Shown: positions 1-6,044 of the stretch, piece after piece
Position numbering within the stretch: the stretch's first letter is position 1
Layout: every line of letters starts with the position of its first letter
Assembly: GCA_900321505.1 (NCBI GenBank)
Contig: ONWK01000009.1
Coordinates: 1 to 6,277 of the forward strand
Direction of reading: 5' to 3'
Length of the DNA stretch: 6,277 bases
From: an uncultured Eubacteriales bacterium
Lineage (GTDB): Bacteria > Bacillota > Clostridia > Lachnospirales > Lachnospiraceae
Notes under the pieces: generated by a model
What the model saw: the letters and a program-made list of their open reading frames with translations, nothing else
What the model was told of the DNA's origin: nothing
The model's database searches: none
Translations under genes and position numbers: made by a program

Positions 1-22
1 CTGATTGAATTCGAAAAGATGT

Positions 23-26
23 GGAG
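23..26 (+). promoter_or_regulatory. Ribosome binding site favouring ATG 36
   Basis: GGAG lies nine bases before ATG 36. It falls inside the reading frame that would begin at GTG 21, and nothing comparable lies before that GTG within the few bases available. It therefore supports the shorter, 292-residue radical SAM protein. Confidence 0.55.
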
Positions 27-35
27 CGTTGTGGT

Positions 36-914
36 ATGCATTTTACTGAGGCAAAAGGAATACTTACAGGAAGCGGCGGACGATATGGGATGAATATCTA
101 CCGGGGATGCACGCATGGCTGCATTTACTGTGACAGCAGAAGCCGATGCTACCAGTTTACGCATCCCTTTGAAGATATTGAGGTAAAAAGGAATGCTCCC
201 GAACTCCTTGAGCAGGCTCTGAGATCAAAGCGAAAGAAGTGCATGATCGGAACAGGCTCCATGTCGGATCCGTATATGCATTGCGAGGAGGAACTTGGCC
301 TTACAAGAAGATGTCTGGAGATCATTCTGAACTATGGTTTTGGACTTGCCATCCAGACAAAATCGGACAGGATCCTTCGGGATATCGATCTGTTGGATGA
401 GATCAACAGATCGGCGAAGTGTGTAGTGCAGATGACGCTTACCACATTTGATGATGAACTCTGCAGGATCATAGAGCCGAATGTGTGCAGCACGAAGCGA
501 AGAATAGAGGTTCTGGAGCAGATGCGGGAGAGGGGGATACCGACCATTGTGTGGCTGACACCGATTCTGCCTTATATCAATGATACCGATGAAAATATCA
601 CATCCATTCTGAATGAATGTGTCAGAGTCGGAGTAAAGGGTGTAATTGATTTCGGCATGGGCCTCACTCTGCGGGAAGGAGACCGGGAATACTATTATGC
701 GGCATTGGATAAGCATTTCCCGGGAATGAAGGAACGGTATATCCGGCAGTATGGGAACTCTTATGAAGTACCGAGTCCCAATGCAAAACGACTGACGGAG
801 ATATTTAGGAAGATCTGCTGGGAACATGATATAATGTCCACACCGGATGCCTGCTTTGGGTATATGCAGGAATTTCCGGAAAAATATCCGCAGATGAGCA
901 TTTTTGATTATTAA
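36..914 (+). CDS. SplB-like (SPL family) radical SAM protein
   Basis: This 292-residue protein belongs to the radical SAM superfamily, closest in style to the COG1533/SplB-like group. The N-terminal region has GCTHGCIYC, a CxxxCxxC motif (C25, C29, C32) expected to ligate the 4Fe-4S cluster that cleaves S-adenosylmethionine. GTGSMSDPY (72-80) follows, then strand-like segments such as VVQMTLTT (130-137) and IPTIVWLTPILPYIND (168-183), as expected for a partial TIM barrel. No signal peptide or membrane segment is seen, so it should be cytosolic. Start: a GTG at 21 is in frame, but ATG 36 has a GGAG at 23-26 with nine bases of spacing, so ATG 36 is preferred. The length is normal for uncharacterised SPL-like proteins. 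True spore photoproduct lyase is possible but not supported, and the substrate is unknown. A probable terminator follows, so it is likely a separate unit from abiE. Confidence 0.88.
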   Translation: MHFTEAKGILTGSGGRYGMNIYRGCTHGCIYCDSRSRCYQFTHPFEDIEVKRNAPELLEQALRSKRKKCMIGTGSMSDPYMHCEEELGLTRRCLEIILNYGFGLAIQTKSDRILRDIDLLDEINRSAKCVVQMTLTTFDDELCRIIEPNVCSTKRRIEVLEQMRERGIPTIVWLTPILPYINDTDENITSILNECVRVGVKGVIDFGMGLTLREGDREYYYAALDKHFPGMKERYIRQYGNSYEVPSPNAKRLTEIFRKICWEHDIMSTPDACFGYMQEFPEKYPQMSIFDY

Positions 915-946
915 ATGGGAGACGGGGGGAAGGAGCAGGTCAAAGG

Positions 947-975
947 AGCATCCGGAGCCGGGGTGCTTTGTTGTT
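947..975 (+). terminator. Probable rho-independent terminator after the radical SAM gene
   Basis: AGCATCCGG (947-955) can pair with CCGGGGTGCT (958-967), giving a GC-rich stem with one wobble and one bulged base around a very short loop. TTGTTGTT follows at 968-975. It starts about 33 bases after the radical SAM stop codon. The U-run is interrupted by G and the stem is imperfect, so its efficiency is uncertain. Confidence 0.5.
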
Positions 976-986
976 ACACTATTTTT

Positions 987-1002
987 GTAAACCTATGCAA
1001 AA
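987..1002 (+). repeat. 16-base direct repeat, copy 1
   Basis: GTAAACCTATGCAAAA occurs here and again, identically, at 1069-1084, 82 bases downstream. Identity stops at both ends. The two copies bracket the predicted abiE promoter, which suggests a regulator binding motif or an ancient duplication. Confidence 0.8.
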
Positions 1003-1036
1003 AAAGAAAAAATGCAGACAATTGCTGAAATGCGGA

Positions 1037-1065
1037 TTGACTTTGTCTGAAAGACAAACTATATT
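1037..1065 (+). promoter_or_regulatory. Predicted sigma-A-type promoter of abiEi-abiEii
   Basis: TTGACT (1037-1042) and TATATT (1060-1065) are separated by exactly 17 bases, each one or two mismatches from consensus. Transcription would begin near 1071-1073, giving a leader of about 164 bases before ATG 1236. It is the best promoter-like pair seen between the radical SAM gene and abiEi. The spacer is occupied by an inverted repeat, consistent with repression by a DNA-binding protein. Confidence 0.65.
1042..1058 (+). promoter_or_regulatory. Inverted repeat (candidate operator) within the promoter spacer
   Basis: TTTGTCT (1042-1048) and AGACAAA (1052-1058) are perfect inverted complements around GAA. 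The palindrome almost exactly fills the gap between the -35 and -10 boxes, where a bound repressor would exclude RNA polymerase. AbiEi antitoxins are known to bind inverted repeats in their own promoters, so AbiEi is the natural candidate ligand. That assignment is inference. Confidence 0.55.
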
Positions 1066-1068
1066 TAA

Positions 1069-1084
1069 GTAAACCTATGCAAAA
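1069..1084 (+). repeat. 16-base direct repeat, copy 2
   Basis: This is identical to 987-1002. It overlaps the predicted transcription start, so the core AACCTATG (1072-1079) would form the 5' end of the abiE transcript. There it is complementary to CATAGGTT at 1097-1104. A one-mismatch form of the core, AACCTTTGCA, occurs at 1131-1140. Confidence 0.8.
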
Positions 1085-1096
1085 TAGAGCAAAATA

Positions 1097-1138
1097 CATA
1101 GGTTCTCGAAACACCTTCAGGTGTTTCGAGAACCTTTG
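1097..1138 (+). repeat. Long near-perfect inverted repeat (hairpin 1)
   Basis: GGTTCTCGAAACACCT (1101-1116) and its exact complement AGGTGTTTCGAGAACC (1119-1134) flank only two bases. Pairing extends outward through A1100-T1135, skips one T-T mismatch (1099/1136), then includes two more pairs, giving arms of 20 bases. No T-run follows on the + strand, so it is not a typical terminator. It could be an operator, an RNA stem in the leader, or an element end. Confidence 0.85.
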
Positions 1139-1142
1139 CACC

Positions 1143-1176
1143 CTGCTCCGAAGGAGCAGCCCGAACGAAGTGAGGG
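1143..1176 (+). repeat. Two abutting small hairpins (hairpins 2 and 3)
   Basis: Hairpin 2 is CTGCTCC (1143-1149) paired to GGAGCAG (1153-1159) around GAA. Hairpin 3 starts at the very next base. CCC (1160-1162) pairs with GGG (1174-1176), then come two facing G/A oppositions (1163/1173 and 1164/1172), then AC/GT pairs around GAA (1167-1169). Facing GA pairs commonly form sheared pairs, so hairpin 3 may be more stable than Watson-Crick counting implies. Both loops are GAA closed by C-G. Confidence 0.7.
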
Positions 1177-1207
1177 TTTGTGAACGATTTTCTTAATCGT
1201 TCACAAA
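1177..1207 (+). repeat. Inverted repeat just upstream of abiEi (hairpin 4)
   Basis: TTTGTGAACGATT (1177-1189) and AATCGTTCACAAA (1195-1207) are perfect complements, a 13-base-pair stem with a five-base loop. It starts directly after hairpin 3 and ends 17 bases before the abiEi ribosome binding site. No T-run follows. Its outer bases also complement the 3' flank of hairpin 1 (ACCTTTG 1132-1138 with CAAAGGT 1204-1210), allowing an alternative fold. Confidence 0.8.
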
Positions 1208-1223
1208 GGTATTGGTTTATAAA

Positions 1224-1230
1224 AGGGGGA
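1224..1230 (+). promoter_or_regulatory. Ribosome binding site fixing the abiEi start at 1236
   Basis: AGGGGGA lies five bases before ATG 1236. It sits inside the longer frame that would begin at TTG 1212, and it is too close to TTG 1233. The ATG at 1236 is therefore the best supported start. Confidence 0.65.
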
Positions 1231-1235
1231 CGTTG

Positions 1236-1775
1236 ATGAAGTCACGTGCAGAGTGTTTGAATCTTTATGGTTCAGATTATCTAATTCAACAAAAAGTAAA
1301 TAATGGCGAATTGTTTCGTATAGATAAAGGAATATATTCAACGGAGAAATATGTACCGGAGCTGGCGCTATTATCTTTCAAATATCCCAAGGCCATAATA
1401 ACTATGGATACGGCATTTTATCTATATGGGTTAACTGACGAAATTCCGGATGTATGCACGATGGCAACGAAACGAGAAGCCGCTCCTATACCTGATTCTC
1501 GCGTGAAGCAGTTTTTTATGCCAAAGGATATTCTTGGGATAGGCGTTACTTCTTTTGATTATAAAGGTTATAAGCTTACTATATTTGACAAGGAACGGAT
1601 GCTTATTGAACTGGTAAGATATAAGCCTAAGCTTTCTTTTAATTATTATAAAGAGATTTTGTGCAATTATCGACGAATTCTTTCTCAACTTAACCCCGAG
1701 CTGATAAGGGATTATGCTGAGGTGATGCCCAAAAGGGATAAAATAATCACAACACTCAGGGCGGAGGTGTACTGA
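1236..1775 (+). CDS. abiEi: AbiEi-family type IV antitoxin / autorepressor
   Basis: This 179-residue protein resembles the AbiEi family of type IV toxin-antitoxin antitoxins. Residues 1-45 fit the N-terminal winged helix-turn-helix, including the pattern NGELFRIDKGIYS (23-35). The stretch IITMDTAFYLYGLTDEIP (54-71) fits the start of the family's C-terminal domain, which extends to the end. In the family the protein binds inverted repeats in its own promoter and separately neutralises the AbiEii toxin without forming a stable complex with it. ATG 1236 is preferred over TTG 1212 because AGGGGGA lies just upstream. The stop is one base before the abiEii start, so the two are almost certainly co-translated. 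A hand-counted line inside (1621-1680) has only 16 G/C of 60, much lower than sampled flanking genes, which suggests acquisition. The assignment rests on motif pattern and on the neighbouring toxin. Confidence 0.82.
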   Translation: MKSRAECLNLYGSDYLIQQKVNNGELFRIDKGIYSTEKYVPELALLSFKYPKAIITMDTAFYLYGLTDEIPDVCTMATKREAAPIPDSRVKQFFMPKDILGIGVTSFDYKGYKLTIFDKERMLIELVRYKPKLSFNYYKEILCNYRRILSQLNPELIRDYAEVMPKRDKIITTLRAEVY

Positions 1776-1776
1776 T

Positions 1777-2583
1777 ATGGCTGATTTGGAAAAAATGGCA
1801 GCCTTATATGTTGAAGAAGGATATAGTGGGCTATTAGCAGAAGCCAGGGTGTGTCAGGATATTATATTAAAAGCAATAGCGGCAAGTTCTATGAGCAAAA
1901 ATATTACAATAAAGGGCGGCGTGGTTATGCGTAGTCTTACAGGAAATGTCCGTAGAGCTACAAGAGATATGGATTTCGATTTTATCAAATATTCGATAGA
2001 CGAAGAGCCGATTCATGCTTTTATCAAAAAACTGAACTGTCTTGAGGGAATCACTATTCGGGTTTCAGGCCCAATCGAAGAATTATCGCAGCAGGAATAT
2101 CGGGGAAAACGAGTATGGATACTGATAAAGGACGATAACGGCCATACATTTAAAAGTAAGATGGATCTTGGAGTTCACAAGAATGTTCAGATCGAGCAGG
2201 AAGAATATTGCTTTGATGTATGTCACGATGATGAAGGCGTTAGGCTTTTGATGAATTCAAGAGAACAGATTTTTGCAGAAAAATTGCGTGCGCTTGTAAA
2301 ATTCGGAACCTTTTCCGGTCGTGTTAAGGATATATTTGATCTGTGTTATCTGTCTGATGAAATAGAGGCTAATAAACTGATGGAGTGCATTCATACTTAT
2401 ATTCTTGATGATGACGGAATGCTTGAAAATGATATGGCTGATGTCCGTAGAAGAGTAGACAAGGTTTTCAATGATAAAGACTTTAAGAGATCAGTAGAAA
2501 ACAGTGGGCGTGATAATTGGCTTAAGATAAGAGCTTCTGATGCATTTGATAAGATTCGTAATTGCCTGATGGCGTTGGATTGA
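1777..2583 (+). CDS. abiEii: AbiEii/AbiGii-family nucleotidyltransferase toxin
   Basis: This 268-residue protein carries the features of the AbiEii/AbiGii nucleotidyltransferase family (DUF1814-like). The glycine pair in KGGVVMR (46-52) precedes TRDMDFDF (62-69), whose D64 and D66 fit the metal-binding DxD. KMDLGVH (128-134) supplies a probable third acidic residue, D130. The signature EKLRAL...GRVKDIFDL (168-189) has K169, K184, D185 and D188 in the expected places. All key motifs appear intact, so the toxin is likely active. Family members transfer nucleotides to RNA; related MenT enzymes modify tRNA acceptor stems. The result is growth arrest that can abort phage infection. ATG 1777 has GGAGG at 1763-1767, nine bases away and inside the end of abiEi, indicating translational coupling. 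No clear terminator follows before the SNF2 gene. Confidence 0.93.
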   Translation: MADLEKMAALYVEEGYSGLLAEARVCQDIILKAIAASSMSKNITIKGGVVMRSLTGNVRRATRDMDFDFIKYSIDEEPIHAFIKKLNCLEGITIRVSGPIEELSQQEYRGKRVWILIKDDNGHTFKSKMDLGVHKNVQIEQEEYCFDVCHDDEGVRLLMNSREQIFAEKLRALVKFGTFSGRVKDIFDLCYLSDEIEANKLMECIHTYILDDDGMLENDMADVRRRVDKVFNDKDFKRSVENSGRDNWLKIRASDAFDKIRNCLMALD

Positions 2584-2634
2584 TGAATGCGTCTCAGATC
2601 ATCATGCCATATTGGTATTGCGTCCTGAAGAAAG

Positions 2635-5280
2635 ATGCTGAATGATTTGTTTAAACTGAGGGAGGATGGAATTATTAACATGGGAGAATTCGCAGCCTGC
2701 CATTTCTATTTTAGGGAGCATGGCTTCTATGCAGAGTGTGAGTTGGGGGAGACAGGTGATCTTCGCACACAGTTAGAGGGGGATCGTTATCTGGCAATGT
2801 ACAATTTCGGATTCCTTCGCTGTCCGGAGGATGTGGATACTGTGGGACGCTTTCTGTTTACCGTAGCCGGAAGTTTTGTGGATTTGATCCTGGCTCAACC
2901 GGATTTGGAACTATTGCGGGAGAACCTTGAGATAAGCGCAGATGAAGATTTGAAAAAACGCCTTCTTTCACAGGTTCCTTTTGTAGATGGTTCTGAGTTT
3001 GTGAATGAATTTTGGATTGATGAAATAATAGGAAAGCTTTGTTCATGTTATGTTGCGGAAATAAAAAAGTACAAGGGAACGGTGTCTCTTTACCTGGCGG
3101 AGAAGAATCAGGATCTTACAGTTCCGGAAAGAGTCTTCTTTCATTTGGTTGAAACTCCAAAAGAGGATTTCCCGTTTGCATTTATTGCAACCTATGCAAC
3201 AAAATTAAAGAATGGGAAGGTAAAGCATGTTCCTCTCAAATATGCGCTGACGGAGTATCAGTACAGCAACGCTAAATTGCTGGAACTTCTGGCATGTTTG
3301 AATCGTGTGGCAGAGGTGTCACCCCTTGTTGCGCAGTTTGTGGAGAGCGGAGAAATGTTTCATCCCCTCGGACTTAATGAGAGTGAGGCATTTGAACTGC
3401 TGAAGGATGTTCCGGTGATTGAAGGAGCAGGCGTTATCTTCCGGGTTCCGAACTGGTGGAAACGAAATGCTATGAGCCCGAGTATTACAACGAAAATTGG
3501 CGAAGATAAACCGGTTTATCTTGGGCTACAGACCATTGTCAGTATGCGCCCGACACTCACACTTGATGGTGTGGAGCTGACCGTGGATGATATCGAGCAC
3601 CTGCTCAGAGAGACGGAAGGTTTGTCCATGGTGAAAGGAAAATGGATCGTCGTGGATCATGAAAAGCTACGTCGGATGTTGGAGGAGCTGCAATCATCCG
3701 GCGGAACCATGACGCTTTTGGATGCCATCCGGATGGCAGGGGAGGGAACGGATCCCCGGGAACTTAAGGATGTGGGACATGTGATTACCAACGGAGAGTG
3801 GCTGCATGGGCTGCTGTCAAAGGTGAAGAATCCGGAACTGCTACGAAAGACGGCGCCACCGACTACCGTGAAGGCAACGCTTCGCCCGTATCAGCAGGCT
3901 GGTTACGAATGGCTTCGCTACATGGATAAACTTAAATTTGGGGCCTGCCTGGCTGATGATATGGGTCTCGGCAAGACCCTTCAGGTACTTACATATCTGG
4001 AATCCGTTCGCCGTAAGGATAAAAATGCGCGTGTTCTGCTGGTGGTTCCGGCGTCGCTGTTGGGGAACTGGTCGAAGGAGGCAGAAAGATTTGTGCCGGC
4101 CATGCCCATTGGAATCCTTCATGGAATCGGAAATGAGGTTCTCACAAAGATGCTTTCGAAACCGGAGATGCTCCCGTTCCTTTCCATTACAACCTATGGG
4201 ATGATCGCCCGTACTGAGAAATTTGCTCAGGTCTTCTGGAATACGGTGATCCTGGATGAGGCACAGGCAATCAAGAATCCCGGGACGAAACAGACACGAG
4301 CAGTGAAGAAACTCCCGTCGGAGTTCCGTATTGCCATGACCGGAACTCCGATTGAAAATGAACTTGCGAATCTCTGGTCACTTTTTGATTTCCTGAATAA
4401 AGGTCTTTTGGGTAGCGCACAGGAATTCACGGACTTCACAAAAACGCTTCAGTCGGATGCCACAGGCTACTCCAGGCTGAAGAATATGATCACGCCTTTT
4501 ATGTTGCGCAGACTGAAGACCGATAAAAGAATCATTTCCGATCTGCCGGATAAGGTGGAGAATGTAGATTATGTGACACTGTCGAAAAAACAGACAGTAC
4601 TGTACCGGAAATATGTTTCTGATGTGGAGGCAAAGGTACGAAACAGCAACGGTATCGAGCGACGTGGAATCGTGATGGGTGCTATTACAAAGCTGAAGCA
4701 GATCTGCAATCATCCGGATGAATATCTTGGACAGGAAAACTATGCGGTGCGCGACAGCGGAAAGTTCGAAATGATGCGTGAACTCTGTGAAACTATTCGG
4801 AGTAAGAGAGAACGGGTGCTTGTCTTCACTCAGTTTCGCGAGGTGACACCGTACCTGGATGATTTTCTAGCGGAGGTTTTCGGAAGGCGAGGACTTGTTC
4901 TGCATGGCGGAACATCTGTGAAACAAAGAAATCGGATGGTACATGAATTTCAGTCAGAGCGATATGTGCCATACATGGTCATTTCCGTTAAAGCCGGAGG
5001 AACGGGGCTTAATCTGACAAATGCAAATCATGTAATCCATTTTGACCGTTGGTGGAATCCGGCCGTAGAGAATCAGGCTACGGACAGGGCGTTCCGTATC
5101 GGCCAGGATAAAAAGGTTATGGTTCATAAACTTGTTTGCAGGGGAACAATAGAAGAGAAGATCGATGCAATGATAAATGATAAGACTTCTTTGGCAAACA
5201 ATGTTATAGGAGCTACAGGCGAGAACTGGATCACAAAGATGAGCGATGATGAGCTGATGAATGTTCTCAGGCTTGGATGA
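2635..5280 (+). CDS. SNF2-family DNA-dependent ATPase (DEAD/DEAH-type helicase)
   Basis: This 881-residue protein is a Swi2/Snf2 ATPase, expected to translocate on double-stranded DNA and remodel protein-DNA complexes in the cytosol. Motifs in order: LRPYQ (416-420), Walker A DDMGLGKT (441-448), Ia LLVVPASLLGNW (468-479), Walker B DEAQ (541-544), III MTGTPIEN (568-575), IV VLVFTQF (728-734), V GGTGLNL (788-794) and VI QATDRAFRIGQ (814-824). Both RecA lobes look intact. Residues about 270-400 fit the bacterial SNF2-associated domain (PF12419-like), while residues 1-250 are not recognised. The start is uncertain. ATG 2635 has only a weak purine-rich site; ATG 2680 (866 residues) has GGGAGG at 2660-2665 but 14 bases away. 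I keep 2635 because LFKLREDGIIN reads like real protein. The SWIM gene 38 bases downstream is the usual partner of this type. Sampled GC (4021-4080, 35 of 60) is above that of abiE. Confidence 0.93.
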   Translation: MLNDLFKLREDGIINMGEFAACHFYFREHGFYAECELGETGDLRTQLEGDRYLAMYNFGFLRCPEDVDTVGRFLFTVAGSFVDLILAQPDLELLRENLEISADEDLKKRLLSQVPFVDGSEFVNEFWIDEIIGKLCSCYVAEIKKYKGTVSLYLAEKNQDLTVPERVFFHLVETPKEDFPFAFIATYATKLKNGKVKHVPLKYALTEYQYSNAKLLELLACLNRVAEVSPLVAQFVESGEMFHPLGLNESEAFELLKDVPVIEGAGVIFRVPNWWKRNAMSPSITTKIGEDKPVYLGLQTIVSMRPTLTLDGVELTVDDIEHLLRETEGLSMVKGKWIVVDHEKLRRMLEELQSSGGTMTLLDAIRMAGEGTDPRELKDVGHVITNGEWLHGLLSKVKNPELLRKTAPPTTVKATLRPYQQAGYEWLRYMDKLKFGACLADDMGLGKTLQVLTYLESVRRKDKNARVLLVVPASLLGNWSKEAERFVPAMPIGILHGIGNEVLTKMLSKPEMLPFLSITTYGMIARTEKFAQVFWNTVILDEAQAIKNPGTKQTRAVKKLPSEFRIAMTGTPIENELANLWSLFDFLNKGLLGSAQEFTDFTKTLQSDATGYSRLKNMITPFMLRRLKTDKRIISDLPDKVENVDYVTLSKKQTVLYRKYVSDVEAKVRNSNGIERRGIVMGAITKLKQICNHPDEYLGQENYAVRDSGKFEMMRELCETIRSKRERVLVFTQFREVTPYLDDFLAEVFGRRGLVLHGGTSVKQRNRMVHEFQSERYVPYMVISVKAGGTGLNLTNANHVIHFDRWWNPAVENQATDRAFRIGQDKKVMVHKLVCRGTIEEKIDAMINDKTSLANNVIGATGENWITKMSDDELMNVLRLG
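2660..2665 (+). promoter_or_regulatory. Possible ribosome binding site for an internal SNF2 start at 2680
   Basis: GGGAGG is the strongest Shine-Dalgarno-like sequence near the SNF2 start. It lies 14 bases before ATG 2680, longer than usual spacing, and also encodes residues of the longer protein. It leaves the choice between ATG 2635 and ATG 2680 open. Confidence 0.3.
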
Positions 5281-5318
5281 TTATTCACAAGGCGGGAAGT
5301 ATGGGATAGGAGCTTTAT

Positions 5319-6044
5319 ATGAGCAGATACTGGAAAGAAATGGAATCCTATGTGCAGCCAGATGTGGGGACGTTGAAGAAAAAAGCATCGGAGACATCGA
5401 AGCGAGAGAAGAAAAAGGGAAATGAACTTTCGCCGGTGATCATATCCGGAAAGCAGATCACTACTACCTGGTGGGGCAAGGCATGGTGTGAGAATCTGGA
5501 GCAGTATGCGGATTTTGCAAGCCGACTGGAGCGTGGGAAACGTTATGTGCGTTCCGGAACCGTGATTGATCTGAAAATTGTAAAGGGGCGTGTCACGGCA
5601 CGGGTACAGGGGCGTAGGAAAACTCCGTATAAAGTGGAAATCAGGATCAGCCCTATTGATGAAGAAAAGTGTGAACGTATCATGGAAGCCTGTGGAAATC
5701 AGATATCCAGTCTTGAGAATCTGATGGCTGGAAATATACCGGAGGATCTGAAAAGTTTGTTCATTGGAAAAGATGGCCTATTTCCAAAGCCAACGGAGCT
5801 GGCATTCATCTGTAGTTGTCCCGACTGGGCATTGCTCTGTAAACATGTGGCAGCAGTTCTCTACGGAATTGGAGCAAGGTTTGATGAGAATCCGCTACTC
5901 TTTTTTGAACTTCGAGGAATCGATGTGGACCGTTTTATCAGCGTAACGCTTGAAACCCGTGTGGAGAAGATGATCCGAAATGCAGAACGCGTAACATCCA
6001 GGTGTTTGGATGATATGGATGTACTGGCGGTGTTTGGAATATAA
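5319..6044 (+). CDS. SWIM zinc-finger protein, partner of the SNF2 ATPase
   Basis: This 241-residue protein has a C-terminal SWIM motif, CxCx(n)CxH. In ICSCPDWALLCKHVAAVLYG (164-183) the ligands are C165, C167, C174 and H176, predicted to bind one zinc and to contact DNA or protein. The middle region, with TTTWWGKAWCENLEQYAD (48-65), RLERGKRYVRSG (69-80) and ARVQGRRKTPYKV (94-106), matches the conserved body of bacterial SWIM proteins found beside SNF2 ATPases. The N-terminus (20-35) is lysine-rich. There is no signal peptide or membrane segment. ATG 5319 has AGGAG at 5308-5312 with six bases of spacing. With a 38-base gap and no terminator, it is almost certainly co-transcribed with the SNF2 gene. 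A role as DNA-targeting or regulatory subunit of that ATPase is inferred from recurrent pairing, not visible in the sequence. Confidence 0.9.
   Translation: MSRYWKEMESYVQPDVGTLKKKASETSKREKKKGNELSPVIISGKQITTTWWGKAWCENLEQYADFASRLERGKRYVRSGTVIDLKIVKGRVTARVQGRRKTPYKVEIRISPIDEEKCERIMEACGNQISSLENLMAGNIPEDLKSLFIGKDGLFPKPTELAFICSCPDWALLCKHVAAVLYGIGARFDENPLLFFELRGIDVDRFISVTLETRVEKMIRNAERVTSRCLDDMDVLAVFGI

Noticed and set aside
1..93. Open + frame from the window edge to the stop at 91-93, overlapping the radical SAM start
   Set aside because: It could be the end of an upstream gene, but only about 30 codons are visible, the overlap with the radical SAM gene would be long, and other frames have stops at 2-4 and 6-8 that could equally end a neighbour.
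225..827. Long antisense open frame opposite the radical SAM gene
   Set aside because: It is antisense to a gene with clear family motifs, and its translation is low-complexity in style with no recognisable domain. It is a shadow of the + strand codon pattern.
1097..1207. CRISPR array or rho-independent terminators
   Set aside because: The hairpins are different sequences without regular spacers, so they are not CRISPR repeats. None is followed by a T-run on the + strand, so they are not standard terminators.
1132..1210. tRNA or known riboswitch, suggested by the cloverleaf-like alternative fold
   Set aside because: No T-loop consensus, anticodon arm geometry or acceptor end is present, and no riboswitch core that I know matches.
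1072..1235. Type III antitoxin RNA
   Set aside because: Type III systems use tandem repeated RNA units with a ToxN/AbiQ/CptN-like nuclease. The adjacent toxin here is an AbiEii nucleotidyltransferase with its protein antitoxin, and the hairpins are not repeats of one unit.
2618..2646. Separate promoter for the SNF2 gene (TTGCGT, 17 bases, AATGAT)
   Set aside because: Only three of six and four of six bases match consensus. This is too weak to list as a feature, though it would suit the start at 2680.
5764..5946. Small overlapping frame inside the SWIM gene
   Set aside because: It is out of frame within a gene whose zinc ligands and conserved body are clear, and it has no start signal of its own.
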